From assembly GCA_031277885.1 (NCBI GenBank), contig JAITLM010000029.1, forward strand, positions 1 to 64,000: 64,000 bases of DNA, in the 5' to 3' direction. A program made the translations under genes and the position numbers. The notes below the pieces were generated by a model that saw only the letters and a list, made by a program, of their open reading frames with translations, searched no databases and had not been told where the DNA came from. Positions 10,031 through 19,157 of the stretch are shown in pieces. The stretch comes from Microbacterium sp. Lineage in GTDB: Bacteria; Actinomycetota; Actinomycetes; Actinomycetales; Microbacteriaceae. Each line of letters starts with the position of its first letter. The stretch's first letter is position 1.

Positions 10031-11622
10031 GCTCCCGACCGGCCCCGTCGCACCCGGGCGGAAACGCCCGCGATCACGACCACGAGCAATCCGCCCCACA
10101 GCAGGATCTGCTCCAGCCAGGGCCCGATGAGCACCCCCGCGGTCGCCCCGGTGTGCAGCTCGACATCCTCGAGCAGCGCACCGGGGCGATCCTCGTTCAG
10201 AGACGCTTGAGTGGATCCGTCCGCGCGGATCACCTGACTCGTGCCGACGGTCGAGATGTTCACGACCGAACGTCCGGTCTCCACGGCGCGCATGCGGGCG
10301 ATCCCGAGCTGCTGCAGATTCTCCTCGGTGCCCCGGAAGTCCGCGTTGTTGGTCTGGAAGACGAGCACCTGCGCACCCGAATCGATGCCCTGCGCGATGA
10401 GGTCGTCGTAGATCACGTCGAAGCAGATCGCGAGTCCCACCGGGGTGCTCCCGACGCGGACGACGGGCGCATCCGTACCCGGGGTGTACTCGCGTCCGAT
10501 CAGGCCGATGAGGTCCGGGACGATCGCGTTGTAGAAGGCCCTGTCCGGCACGTACTCGCCGAACGGCACCGGGTGGCGCTTGGCGTGCGTCTGCACGTCC
10601 TCCCGCGTCAGAGAGCGCTGGTTGCCGGCCGGCCACAGGAACGAGGTGTTGTAGAACAGCTCGCCCTTCTGCGTGGCCGCATTGGCGAGGATCGGCGCGT
10701 TCACACGCGCCGAGATCGCATCGAGGGCGTCGGCGAGCACCGGGTACTGGAACGGATCGTCATCAAGGCCGCCCTCGGGCCAGACCAGCAGATCCATCCG
10801 CTTGCCGAACAGGGGCTCCGTGGCCGCCGCCTGGGCGTTCAGCACCGACAGCGGCTCGCGCTTGTCGAAGTATCCGGTCGGGCCGTTGCCCTGAACCGCT
10901 CCGATGCGCATCGAGCCGTTCGCCGTCGTCGGGAACGCGGGCAGGAATGCGAGCAGCGCGATGAGCGCCACGGGAATGAGGAGCGACGCGGCGCGCGGGC
11001 GCCGCCGGGTGCGCACGACCTCGACGAGGAAAGCGACGAGGAGGACCATCAGGAAGCTCAGCCCGCTGATCCCGATCCAACTCGTCACGCGCGCGGCCGA
11101 CGTGTCGGACAGCGTGTATGCGATGCGCGCCCACGGGAAGCCGCCGTAGGGCCAGTTGCCCAGGAACAGCTCCCGTCCTGTCCACAGCGCGGCGACGACG
11201 AGTGAGATCACGAGAGCTCGCAGGAACCCCGGGCCCAGGATCCGCGGGATCCACCGGTACGCGAGCGTCACCGGGATCAGTGCGATCGCCGTCAGCGCCC
11301 CCTCGAGCAGCCCGAGGGCGAGCCAGGGGATCGGCCCCAGATAGCGGGCCGTCCACGAGACCAGGACGAGGAAGAACACGGCGCCGTAGACGAACCCGAC
11401 CAGCAGCGCGGACCAGGTGCGGCGCCCGATCAGCGAGAGCAGCAGCAGCGCGACGGCGGGGAAGGCCACGATCCAGAGCGAGAGCGCCGGGAACGCCAGA
11501 TTCAGCAGCCCACCGGCGGCTGCGGCGGCGATCAGCGCCACCCACAAGGGCAGCACGGGACGGATCGCGGAGGGCGGGGCGTCGGCGTCGACGGGCGTGG
11601 TGAGGCGGGTCGTCACGGTCAC
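10027..11622 (-). CDS. lnt: Apolipoprotein N-acyltransferase
   Basis: A 531-residue membrane enzyme that N-acylates the lipid-modified cysteine of lipoproteins. The N-terminal half has about six to seven transmembrane helices and the second half is a carbon-nitrogen hydrolase domain facing outward. Catalytic residues are visible as Glu in LVWPEGG, Lys in the HAKRHPVPFGEYVP region and Cys in AICFDVIYDD. A C-terminal helix follows, ending in a basic tail. The GTG start at 11622 overlaps the stop of the helicase gene by 4 nt (GTGA), so it is the last gene of the tatA-tatC-helY run. The lipoprotein at 17.2-18.1 kb would be a substrate. Confidence 0.92.
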   Translation of the reverse strand: MTVTTRLTTPVDADAPPSAIRPVLPLWVALIAAAAAGGLLNLAFPALSLWIVAFPAVALLLLSLIGRRTWSALLVGFVYGAVFFLVLVSWTARYLGPIPWLALGLLEGALTAIALIPVTLAYRWIPRILGPGFLRALVISLVVAALWTGRELFLGNWPYGGFPWARIAYTLSDTSAARVTSWIGISGLSFLMVLLVAFLVEVVRTRRRPRAASLLIPVALIALLAFLPAFPTTANGSMRIGAVQGNGPTGYFDKREPLSVLNAQAAATEPLFGKRMDLLVWPEGGLDDDPFQYPVLADALDAISARVNAPILANAATQKGELFYNTSFLWPAGNQRSLTREDVQTHAKRHPVPFGEYVPDRAFYNAIVPDLIGLIGREYTPGTDAPVVRVGSTPVGLAICFDVIYDDLIAQGIDSGAQVLVFQTNNADFRGTEENLQQLGIARMRAVETGRSVVNISTVGTSQVIRADGSTQASLNEDRPGALLEDVELHTGATAGVLIGPWLEQILLWGGLLVVVIAGVSARVRRGRSGA

Positions 11623-14093
11623 ATCGAGGAGTAGGCGACGATGCCGCGGCGGACGCCGTCGAGCGCGGTGCGGGCGGTTCGAGCCGTCTCCGCGTTCGGG
11701 GCGACGATCGAGAGCTGATCCAGCAGATCGATCGTCTGCTTGGCCCAGCGGACGAAGTCTCCCGCCGGCATGTCCGCATCCTCCAGCACCACGTCGAGCG
11801 CGCTCCCGCGCGCCCAGGCGTGCATCGCGCCGGCGAGTCCGGCCGACGGCCGGTCGGATCCCGGCAGCCTGTTGTCGTGTTCGAGATCGTCGAGTTCGGC
11901 CCAGAGCTCCTGCGTGCGCTCCCAGGCGATCCTGAACCGGCCTCGCGGCAGGTCGCGAGGGTCGATCGATCCGTCATCGCGGCGCGGCTCGTAGACGAGC
12001 GCGCAGGCCATCGCCGCCAGCGAGGGCGCGTCCAGGCCGTCCCACAGACCGCGGCGGAGCGACTCCGCCACGAGCAGGTCGCGCTCTCCGTAGATGCGCT
12101 GCATGGTGCGCCCGGCGTCGGTGAGCGTCAGCGCATCGCCGCGCCCCTGCACGTAGCCGACCTCCGTGAGCACGTCGAGCACGCGGTCGAAGACACGGGC
12201 CACGGTGCCGGTGCGGTTCTCGATCTGGCGACGGGTGCGGTCGGTCTCGCGCTTGAGCTTCCAGTACCGCTCGGCCCAGCGCGCATGCTGCTCCCGATCG
12301 GGGCACCGATGGCAGGCGTGGCGCTGCATCGCACGGCGGAGCGACTCGATCTGATGCAGCCGCTTCTCCCGTACGCCTCGCGGCGCCTGCTGGTCGGTGC
12401 GGTTCTTCTTCTCCAGATCGCTGAGCTCGCGTCGGATCCCCGAGTACTCCGTGAAGTCGCCGCGGTCGCAGGTCATCGATCCGAGGTATCCCTCGAGCGA
12501 TGCCTCGGCCTCGCGTACCGTGCGCGCAAGACCCACGACCGCGCGATCCGCCTGGAACTGCGCGAAGGAAGACTCCAGCACTTCGCGGGAGCGATTCCGC
12601 CCGAAGCGGTCCAGCAGGTTCACCGCCATGTTGTAGGTGGGCCGGAAGCTGGAGTTCAGCGGATAGGTGCGCCGCGAGGCGAGTGCCGCGACGGCCTGGG
12701 GATCCATCCCCTCTGTCCACTGCACGACGGCATGGCCCTCGACGTCGATCCCGCGCCGACCGGCCCGTCCGGTGAGCTGGGTGTACTCCCCCGACGTGAT
12801 CGCGACGCGTGCTTCGCCGTTGAACTTCTCCATGCGCTCGAGCACCACGGTGCGCGCCGGCATGTTGATCCCGAGCGCGAGGGTCTCGGTCGCGAACACG
12901 ACCTTCAGCAGGCGCTGCTGGAAGAGCTCCTCGACGATCTCCTTGAACGCCGGCAGGAGTCCGGCGTGATGCGCGGCCACACCGCGCTCCAGGTTGTCGA
13001 GCCAGTCCCAGTAGCCGAGCACCGCCAGGTCCTCGTCGCGCAGCGTGCGCACACGGTCCTCGACGATCGCGCGGATCTCCCGCCGCTCCTCGGCCGTGGT
13101 CAGCCGCAGGCCGGAGCGGCGCACCTGCTGCACCGCCGAGTCGCACCCCACCCGGCTGAAGATGAAGAAGATCGCCGGCAACAGGTTCGCGCGATCGAGC
13201 AGGTCCACGACCTGCGGCCGGTCGAGCCGCTCGATGCGGCGCACGTTGGCCGATCGCACAGGCCGCTTGCCGCCCCGCTGCGGACGGCGCCCCTGCGCTC
13301 CCCCGTGGCGTGCGCTGCGGTACTGCTGCGCTTCGCGGTTGCGCTCGTAGTTGGCGCCGCCGAAGGAGCGGATCCGCAGCAGCTCCTGATTGACCTGCGC
13401 GGTGGCGATGCCGGCGCGGTCGTCGAACAGCGGCAGCAGATCGTCGCGCACGAGCACGTGCTGCTCGAGCGGCACCGGACGCGTCTCGGAGACGATGACC
13501 TCGGTGCCCCCTCGGACGGTGTCCAGCCAGTCGCCGAACTCTTCGGCATTGGACACCGTCGCACTGAGTGCGACGAGCCGCACGCTCCGCGGCAGGTGGA
13601 TGATGACCTCTTCCCACACCGCGCCGCGGAAGCGGTCGGCGAGGTAGTGCACCTCGTCCATGATCACGTAGCGGAGATCGTCCAGTGCTCGCGAATCCGC
13701 GTAGATCATGTTGCGCAGCACCTCGGTGGTCATCACCACGATGCGCGCGGACCCGTTGATGTTGACGTCGCCGGTGAGGAGACCCACCTGGTCGGCGCCG
13801 TAGACGTCCACCAGCTCACGGAACTTCTGGTTCGACAGCGCCTTCATCGGCGTCGTGTAGAACGCCTTGTCCGAGGGCGTCGACATCGCCTGATGGATCG
13901 CGAACTCGCCGATGATCGTCTTGCCTGCGCCCGTGGGAGCGGCGACGAGCACACTGCTGCCGCGCTCCAGGGCGTGGCAGCCCTCGACCTGGAACGGATC
14001 CAGCTGGAAGCGCTGCATCGCCGCGAACGAGGTCGTGGCGGGGTGGTCCTGAGCGGCACGGGCGGCGGCGTAGCGATCCGCCGGTGAGGTCAT
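11619..14093 (-). CDS. helY: Ski2-like DEAD/DEAH-box RNA helicase HelY
   Basis: An 824-residue superfamily 2 helicase of the actinobacterial HelY type, related to Ski2/Mtr4. It shows a Q-motif region, Walker A APTGAGKT (52-59), DEVHYLAD as motif II, LSATVSNAEEF as motif III, and QLTGRAGRRGID as motif VI. A C-terminal DSHCT-like domain ends the protein. A basic insertion rich in Arg, Gln and Gly (about residues 245-290) may bind RNA. It probably acts in RNA turnover or ribosome processing. The ATG at 14093 overlaps the tatC stop (ATGA), which decides the start. A longer upstream frame simply runs back through tatC. Confidence 0.93.
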   Translation of the reverse strand: MTSPADRYAAARAAQDHPATTSFAAMQRFQLDPFQVEGCHALERGSSVLVAAPTGAGKTIIGEFAIHQAMSTPSDKAFYTTPMKALSNQKFRELVDVYGADQVGLLTGDVNINGSARIVVMTTEVLRNMIYADSRALDDLRYVIMDEVHYLADRFRGAVWEEVIIHLPRSVRLVALSATVSNAEEFGDWLDTVRGGTEVIVSETRPVPLEQHVLVRDDLLPLFDDRAGIATAQVNQELLRIRSFGGANYERNREAQQYRSARHGGAQGRRPQRGGKRPVRSANVRRIERLDRPQVVDLLDRANLLPAIFFIFSRVGCDSAVQQVRRSGLRLTTAEERREIRAIVEDRVRTLRDEDLAVLGYWDWLDNLERGVAAHHAGLLPAFKEIVEELFQQRLLKVVFATETLALGINMPARTVVLERMEKFNGEARVAITSGEYTQLTGRAGRRGIDVEGHAVVQWTEGMDPQAVAALASRRTYPLNSSFRPTYNMAVNLLDRFGRNRSREVLESSFAQFQADRAVVGLARTVREAEASLEGYLGSMTCDRGDFTEYSGIRRELSDLEKKNRTDQQAPRGVREKRLHQIESLRRAMQRHACHRCPDREQHARWAERYWKLKRETDRTRRQIENRTGTVARVFDRVLDVLTEVGYVQGRGDALTLTDAGRTMQRIYGERDLLVAESLRRGLWDGLDAPSLAAMACALVYEPRRDDGSIDPRDLPRGRFRIAWERTQELWAELDDLEHDNRLPGSDRPSAGLAGAMHAWARGSALDVVLEDADMPAGDFVRWAKQTIDLLDQLSIVAPNAETARTARTALDGVRRGIVAYSSM

Positions 14094-14899
14094 ACCGTGG
14101 ACTCCTCGAGGAACTCCTGCTGGCGCTTGTGCTTGCGCCTGTCGAAGAGCAGCGACAGGCACGCCGCGGCGAAGTACAGCACGATGAGGATTCCCGCGAG
14201 CATCAGCATGCTCACGACGTCGGCCGCCGGCGTCGCCAGGGCGGCGAAGAGGCAGGCGATGAGGATCGCGATCCGCCACGCCTTCAGGATCGCCCGCCCC
14301 GACATGATCCCTGCGAAGTTCAGCGCGACGAGGAACACCGGGATGATGAACGAGACGCCGATGACGATCATCAGCTTGAAGACGAAGTCGTAGTAGTCCT
14401 GCGCGTTGTACAGGTTCTGCGCGCCCTCGGGCGTGAAGCCGGCCATGAGCTCGATGATGTGCGGCATGACGAGCACGCCCACATAGCAGCCGGCGAAGAA
14501 CAGTGGCACCGCGGAGGCGACGAACCCCACCGTGTACCGGATCTCCTTCTTCGTGAGTCCGGGCATGATGAACGCCCAGATCTGCCAGAGCCATACGGGC
14601 GCCGACAGGAAGATGCCGATCGAGAACGCCATGCGCATCCGCAGATCGAACGGCGCTGTCACCGAGGAGAAGGTGAAGCCGACCAGATCCTTGCCGCGCT
14701 CCTTCGCCACCTGCCGGATCGGCTCGGTCACGAAGTTGAGGATCGGATCTGTGATGAAGAACGCGATCACCATGCCGATGATGAGCGCGGCCGCGGCGAT
14801 GACGAGTCGCTTGCGCAACTCGATGAGGTGCCCCGCGAGGGGCATGGTGCTATCGCGACGCGGCTTCCGCCCCTTCGTCGCCGGTGACGCGTCGGTCAC
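14090..14899 (-). CDS. tatC: Sec-independent protein translocase subunit TatC
   Basis: A 269-residue six-helix membrane protein, the twin-arginine signal receptor. The N-terminal cytosolic segment has the conserved HLIELRKRL motif near residue 25, which contacts the RR signal. The first periplasmic loop has the conserved FTFSSVTAPFDLRM region, and the invariant Glu lies in FIMPGLTKKEIRY-type context between TM2 and TM3. A basic tail (FDRRKHKRQQE) lies in the cytosol. The gene starts with GTG 5 nt after the tatA stop and ends inside the helY start. No tatB is seen nearby, as expected for many actinobacteria that keep tatB elsewhere. Confidence 0.95.
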   Translation of the reverse strand: MTDASPATKGRKPRRDSTMPLAGHLIELRKRLVIAAAALIIGMVIAFFITDPILNFVTEPIRQVAKERGKDLVGFTFSSVTAPFDLRMRMAFSIGIFLSAPVWLWQIWAFIMPGLTKKEIRYTVGFVASAVPLFFAGCYVGVLVMPHIIELMAGFTPEGAQNLYNAQDYYDFVFKLMIVIGVSFIIPVFLVALNFAGIMSGRAILKAWRIAILIACLFAALATPAADVVSMLMLAGILIVLYFAAACLSLLFDRRKHKRQQEFLEESTV

Positions 14900-14904
14900 G
14901 CCCG

Positions 14905-15195
14905 TCAGCGCTGGGTACCGGCGTCGTGCGGCGGGTTGACAGCGGTGGTGTCGGCGGCGTTCGGCGCAGCGGTCGGCAGCGCGGTGGTCGCGGGCGCCTG
15001 CGTCGATGCGGCGGTGGCGGCGTCCGTCGCAGCGGCTGCCGCGTCGTCGTCCTTCATGGCCTTCATCTCACCCTTGAAGACGCGTGCCGACTGGCCCATG
15101 CTCTTCGCGAGCGCGGGAAGCTTAGCCGCGCCGAACAACAGCAGGATGACGGCGAGGATGATGACCAGATGCCATCCGTTGAGTCCGGCGAACAT
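14905..15195 (-). CDS. tatA: Sec-independent translocase protein TatA
   Basis: A 96-residue single-pass protein. A short N-terminus leads into GWHLVIILAVILLLFGAAKL (transmembrane helix and FGxxKLP hinge). The amphipathic helix PALAKSMGQSARVFKGEMKAM and an Ala/Thr/Pro-rich disordered tail follow. TatA oligomers form the pore for folded proteins carrying twin-arginine signals. The ATG at 15195 follows AAGGGAGATCATC. A much longer upstream frame exists only because the pafC region is open in this phase and is not used. tatC follows 5 nt downstream. Confidence 0.95.
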   Translation of the reverse strand: MFAGLNGWHLVIILAVILLLFGAAKLPALAKSMGQSARVFKGEMKAMKDDDAAAAATDAATAASTQAPATTALPTAAPNAADTTAVNPPHDAGTQR

Positions 15196-15233
15196 GATGA
15201 TCTCCCTTGATGGATCGGGTGTTGCGCCACAGT

Positions 15234-16223
15234 CTACCGTGACTGCGGGGTGGTTTGTTCGGAGTACAGCGCAAGTGCTGCGATCGCCCATTCGCGAGCG
15301 GCGGATCGCGCCGACACGGGCTCCAGGATCTCCACCGCGCCGCCGAAACGAGCGGCCAGCCGCTTCAGGCTGAGCGGATCCCCCACGTGAAGCGTAGCGG
15401 TCATGAAGCCGTTCTCCACGTCGGCCTCGGCGCGGCGCAGGTAGTCGCGCAGCAGCGGGGCGAGACGCTCCGGGAAGCGGATCACGGCCTCGTCGCGCTC
15501 CTCGTTCCCGGCGAACAGCTCCGGAACGGGCTCGTCCCCGTGGGTGATCGGGATCTCGGTGAGCCGTGGCTCGCTGACGCGATCGAGATGGAACGTGCGC
15601 ATCGCGCGGCGCAGGTGGCACCAGCCCTGCAGGTACCACTGCCCGTTGGTGATCAGCACGGTCACGGGATCCACGGTGCGGGTCGTCGGCGCCGAATCCG
15701 GGGCCCGATAGGTGAAGGACACCGCGACGTGCTCCTGCAGCGCGGTCGCGACCACCGTGCGGACCTCGTCGACCGGGCCCGGCGCGACGATGACGTCGGC
15801 GGGCAGCCCTGCCGCTCCGCGGGACAGCTTCGCGATGAGCCCCTGCACCACGCCCGAATCGGCGACGCCGGGCACCGCCGAGGCCAGCTGCAGGCCGGCG
15901 ACCAGCGCCGCGGCCTCGCGCGCCGTGAACTTCGGAACGCGTCGCAGCCCCACGTCGTTCGTGATCTCGATGATGCCCTGCTCGTCGAGCAGGTCCCAGT
16001 TGATGTCGAACAGCTCCTGCGGCGCCTGCCAGTAGCCCTCGTCGCCGGGAAGACCGATCACCGTGAGCTTCTCGACCATGGCCCGCATCTGGGTCTCGGT
16101 CATGTCGAACTCCGCGGCGGCCTCGGCCAGCGACACCTCGCCGCGCTCGAGCAGGTACGGCACGAGGGTGAGGTAGGCTCGGACGCGGTCCGAGCTCAGC
16201 AGAGGTCTGCGCTGCGCCATCAT
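15234..16223 (-). CDS. pafC: WYL-domain transcriptional regulator PafC
   Basis: A 329-residue regulator with an N-terminal winged helix-turn-helix (RVRAYLTLVPYLLERGEVSL onward) and a WYL domain in which the family motif appears as QWYLQGWCHLRRAMRTFHLDRV. PafB and PafC act as a heterodimer that switches on the RecA-independent DNA-damage response in mycobacteria, with ligand sensing by the WYL domains. The start at 16223 overlaps the pafB stop (ATGA), and a second ATG directly follows it. It ends 38 nt before tatA. The neighbourhood pafB-pafC-tatA-tatC-helY is conserved in actinobacteria. Confidence 0.93.
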   Translation of the reverse strand: MMAQRRPLLSSDRVRAYLTLVPYLLERGEVSLAEAAAEFDMTETQMRAMVEKLTVIGLPGDEGYWQAPQELFDINWDLLDEQGIIEITNDVGLRRVPKFTAREAAALVAGLQLASAVPGVADSGVVQGLIAKLSRGAAGLPADVIVAPGPVDEVRTVVATALQEHVAVSFTYRAPDSAPTTRTVDPVTVLITNGQWYLQGWCHLRRAMRTFHLDRVSEPRLTEIPITHGDEPVPELFAGNEERDEAVIRFPERLAPLLRDYLRRAEADVENGFMTATLHVGDPLSLKRLAARFGGAVEILEPVSARSAAREWAIAALALYSEQTTPQSR

Positions 16224-17206
16224 GCCCCGTCCTTCGCGTCGACGTGCGCCGCCGCCGCGGCGCGCAGGCGCACGATGACCGCATCGCGGAGAACGGCGGG
16301 CTCCACCACGCGCACCTCGGGCCCGTAGGAGGCCAGCTCGTCCGCGAGGATGTGCAGATCGACATAGGGCACGCGGATGCCCTGCAGCGCAGGCTCTGCA
16401 CGCCGCCCCAGACGGAGCGCCGCTTCGGTGCCCGGCGTGATCTCGAGGAGTGCGGAGTGCGCGGCGGCGACGGCCTCCAGGCTCGCGAGCGCCCGCTCCC
16501 CCGCGCCTTCGCGCAGCTCGGCGGGGAAGATGTCGTTCGTGACCGTCACGTCGCCGACGATGCGCGTCAACAGGAACATCCGGTCGCCCTCGGCATCCAC
16601 GTCCCGCCCGAAGACGTGCCAGCGCGCCTCGTACTCGACCAGGGCGAGCGGCTGCACACGCCGCCGGCGGGGCGCCTGCTCCCCGGGCTTCAGGTAGTCG
16701 AAGACCACGACGACGCTGCGCTCGATGGCCCCCTGCAGCGGCGCGAAAGCGGCGTCGCGGGCCGTGATCCGCGGCGCGAAGCCGATGATCGGCTCGTCGA
16801 CGTCGATTCCCAGCGCGCGGATCTTGCGCACCCCCGCCTGGGCGTCGGCGGACAGCGATTCCTCGCTCCACACGCTTCCCGCGAGACGGAGGACCGCGAG
16901 CTCGGCCGGCGTGAACTCGATGTCGACCGGCAGGTCGTATTCCGCCTTCGGAATGCGGTAGCGGGCCTCGCGCAGGTCGTTCGGGTCGGCGTGGTCCCCC
17001 AGCGTCTCGATCGGGATGCCGAGTGCGCGCAGCTCGTCCTTGTCCCGCTCGAACATCTTGTCGAGCGCGTCGGCGCGCCCCTCCGCCCGCTGGCGGTAGC
17101 CGGACACGGAGGCGAGGATCTGCTGCTTGGTCAGGCCGATCTCCGTGGCCATGAGCGCCACGACGAGATTCGTCAGGCGCTCCTCCGCGGGGATCCGTTC
17201 CGCCAT
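16220..17206 (-). CDS. pafB: WYL-domain transcriptional regulator PafB
   Basis: A 328-residue partner of PafC with the same build: N-terminal HTH (RLTNLVVALMATEIGLTKQQIL), a linker, and a WYL domain whose core reads EYEARWHVFGRDVDAEGDRMFLLTRI, with the Tyr-rich strand altered to WHVFG. It follows the FKBP-like lipoprotein gene with zero spacing, the ATG directly after that gene's TAG. Its stop overlaps the pafC start by 4 nt. Coupled expression fits a PafBC heterodimer controlling DNA-damage genes. The gene name is historic (proteasome accessory factor). No proteasome gene is next to it here. Confidence 0.92.
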   Translation of the reverse strand: MAERIPAEERLTNLVVALMATEIGLTKQQILASVSGYRQRAEGRADALDKMFERDKDELRALGIPIETLGDHADPNDLREARYRIPKAEYDLPVDIEFTPAELAVLRLAGSVWSEESLSADAQAGVRKIRALGIDVDEPIIGFAPRITARDAAFAPLQGAIERSVVVVFDYLKPGEQAPRRRRVQPLALVEYEARWHVFGRDVDAEGDRMFLLTRIVGDVTVTNDIFPAELREGAGERALASLEAVAAAHSALLEITPGTEAALRLGRRAEPALQGIRVPYVDLHILADELASYGPEVRVVEPAVLRDAVIVRLRAAAAAHVDAKDGA

Positions 17207-18115
17207 CTACTGCCCCGTCGCGGAGGAATCGTCGATCCCGAGGATGTCGACGACGATCGCCTGCGTGCCGCTGCCGTCCGAGCCGGTGCTCTGGCCGGCG
17301 GCCGCCGGCGGGACGATCAGGAGGACCTGGGATCCGACGGTCTGGCCCTCGATGCCGGCCGCGCCGGAGATCACCGTGGACTGCGAGTCCCACGTGCTGT
17401 TGACGACCTTGCGGGTGTCCCAGTCCACGCTCGTGAACTGCACGCGCACACCGTCGGTCTTCTTCACCTTCGGACCGTCTCCGTGGATGAGCGTCTGCAC
17501 CACCTGCTTGGTGGGCTTCTTGGCGTCCGGGATGATGATGCCGGGGCGGCCATCCGGAGCGCGCACCACGGTCGGCAGGCCGAGGGCGTCGTTGTACTCG
17601 AGCGAGCCCTCCGCATGCGGCAGGAACACCGTGCGCACGTCCACGACGCCGACCGCGGCCTCCTTCGCGGCGGTCCCCGCCGGGAAGCCGATGAGCAGAC
17701 GGGATCCGGCCTTGGCGCACTCCAGCGCGTCGCCGAGCACCTTCGCCTGCGCGGCCAGGGTGTTCACGTCCGCGACGGCGGTGGTGCCGTCGAAACCGGT
17801 CGCGCCGATCCGCTGCCCCGTCCGTGCGTCGTAGAGGGCGATGTCGGCCACGAAGGGCTGGTTCTTCGCGGTGATCGCGGTGCCGGTGCCGTGGATGAGG
17901 TCGTCGACGCTCGCCTTCTGCACCTTCGTCGGCAGCGACAGAGTGACCGACGGCTCCTTGCCGAAGTCGCCCTTCACCGTCACGGAGTTCGTGAGGGCGG
18001 AGGAGGTCGGCATCTCGGAGCAGGCCTGTCCCGCGAAGGACGGACCAGCGGAGCAGCCGGCCAGCGCGAGGGCGGCGAGGCCGAGGGTGATCAGAGCAGC
18101 GGCAGTCTTACGCAC
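17207..18115 (-). CDS. FKBP-like peptidyl-prolyl isomerase lipoprotein
   Basis: A 302-residue exported protein. The N-terminus is a lipoprotein signal (RKT, then a hydrophobic run, then the lipobox LALAGC with Cys near residue 20). Two repeats resembling FKBP-type domains follow. The first begins near SVTLSLPTKVQKASVDDLIHG and the second near PTKQVVQTLIHGDGPKVKKTDGVRVQFTSVDW, with the FKBP-like QTVGSQVLLIVPPAAA loop. The aromatic active-site set is incomplete, so isomerase activity is uncertain. I choose the GTG at 18115 because it gives a clean signal peptide and lies 7 nt after a TAGACT -10. The GGAG between them may still help ribosome binding. It abuts pafB. Confidence 0.83.
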   Translation of the reverse strand: MRKTAAALITLGLAALALAGCSAGPSFAGQACSEMPTSSALTNSVTVKGDFGKEPSVTLSLPTKVQKASVDDLIHGTGTAITAKNQPFVADIALYDARTGQRIGATGFDGTTAVADVNTLAAQAKVLGDALECAKAGSRLLIGFPAGTAAKEAAVGVVDVRTVFLPHAEGSLEYNDALGLPTVVRAPDGRPGIIIPDAKKPTKQVVQTLIHGDGPKVKKTDGVRVQFTSVDWDTRKVVNSTWDSQSTVISGAAGIEGQTVGSQVLLIVPPAAAGQSTGSDGSGTQAIVVDILGIDDSSATGQ

Positions 18116-18122
18116 GCGCTCC

Positions 18123-18128
18123 AGTCTA
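18123..18128 (-). promoter_or_regulatory. Putative -10 of the fkbP-pafBC operon
   Basis: TAGACT on the minus strand, 7 nt before the GTG at 18115. It overlaps the trmI stop region, so fkbP-pafBC may have its own promoter as well as read-through. Confidence 0.45.
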
Positions 18129-19157
18129 TGCGGACGGATCCGCGCTCCCTGTCGCATCCTCGTCCGCGTCGCCCGAAGCGGCGAGTCGTGCGCCGCCCGC
18201 CGCGCGCTGCGCCTCGCGCACGCGCTTGCGCAGGTTCTTGTCGGTGATCTCCCGGTCGCCCACGGCGCCGGGGGTCCACAGCTCCACGTCCTCGTCGCCG
18301 TAGCTCGGCTTCTTGGCGGCGCGCCGCTTCACGTCCGGCGGGATGGCGCCCGGGGCGAGCCGGCGCGCGGTGATGAGGAAGCCGGTGTGCGCGACCATGC
18401 GGTGATCCGGGCGCACCGCGAGACCCTCGACGTGCCAGCCGCGGACCATCGTCTCGGACGACTCCGGCTCGGTGAACAGCCCCGTGGCCCGCACGTACTC
18501 GGCGACGCGGGACAGCTGGGTCGCGGTCGCGATGTAGCAGAGCACCACACCGCCCGGCGCGAGGGCCTCGGCCACGGCGTCGATGCACTCCCAGGGGGCG
18601 AGCATGTCCAGGACCACGCGATCGACGCTGCCCGTGGGGAACTCCGAGGCGAGCTGTTCCTGGAGATCGCCCACGACGATCTTCCACGACTCGGGCAGCT
18701 CGCCGAGGAACGTCTCGACGTTCGCGCTCGCGACCTCGGCGAAGTCGTCCCGTCGTTCGAAGGAGACCAGGCGCCCCGCGGGCCCGATCGCCCGGATCAA
18801 CGACAGCGACAGCGCGCCGGATCCGACCCCGGCCTCGACGACCGTCGCGCCGGGGAAGATGTCAGCCTGGGTGAGGATCTGGGCGGCGTCCTTCGGGTAG
18901 ACGATGGCGGCGCCGCGCGGCATCGACATCACGAAGTCGCGCAGCAGCGGGCGCAGCGCCAGATACTCGTTCCCGGAGCTGTTCGCGACGACGGATCCGT
19001 CCGGCAGGCCGATCAGGTCACGGTGGCGCAGCACGCCGTGATGCGTGTGCAGCTCGCCGTCCTCGCGCAGCGTGACCGTGTGCATCCGGCCCTTGGGGCC
19101 GGTCAGCTGCACGCGATCGCCCTCGCGGAACGGACCGCTGGGTCGCTGCGCGCTCAC
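18126..19157 (-). CDS. trmI: tRNA (adenine-N1-)-methyltransferase TrmI (m1A58)
   Basis: A 343-residue class I SAM-dependent methyltransferase that makes m1A58 in the tRNA T-loop. The small N-terminal beta domain (GDRVQLTGPKGRMHTVTL) is followed by the TrmI signature IVYPKDAAQILTQADIFPG and the SAM loop EAGVGSGALSLSL. The LVSFERRDDFAEVASANVE strand and VDRVVLDMLAPWE complete the core. The tail is Arg/Lys-rich with an acidic end. The GTG at 19157 sits inside the stop of the HAD gene (GTGA overlap), which decides it against longer open frames. In many actinobacteria this gene borders the pupylation-proteasome cluster. Here the FKBP gene follows at once. Confidence 0.92.
   Translation of the reverse strand: MSAQRPSGPFREGDRVQLTGPKGRMHTVTLREDGELHTHHGVLRHRDLIGLPDGSVVANSSGNEYLALRPLLRDFVMSMPRGAAIVYPKDAAQILTQADIFPGATVVEAGVGSGALSLSLIRAIGPAGRLVSFERRDDFAEVASANVETFLGELPESWKIVVGDLQEQLASEFPTGSVDRVVLDMLAPWECIDAVAEALAPGGVVLCYIATATQLSRVAEYVRATGLFTEPESSETMVRGWHVEGLAVRPDHRMVAHTGFLITARRLAPGAIPPDVKRRAAKKPSYGDEDVELWTPGAVGDREITDKNLRKRVREAQRAAGGARLAASGDADEDATGSADPSA

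Noticed and set aside
11820..14087. Long plus-strand open frame opposite the HelY helicase gene
   Set aside because: Antisense shadow. The minus strand encodes all helicase motifs in order and is flanked by coupled genes.
16244..18247. Plus-strand open frame of about 660 codons opposite pafB and the lipoprotein
   Set aside because: No recognisable domain. The minus-strand genes have exact 4-nt coupling and family motifs.
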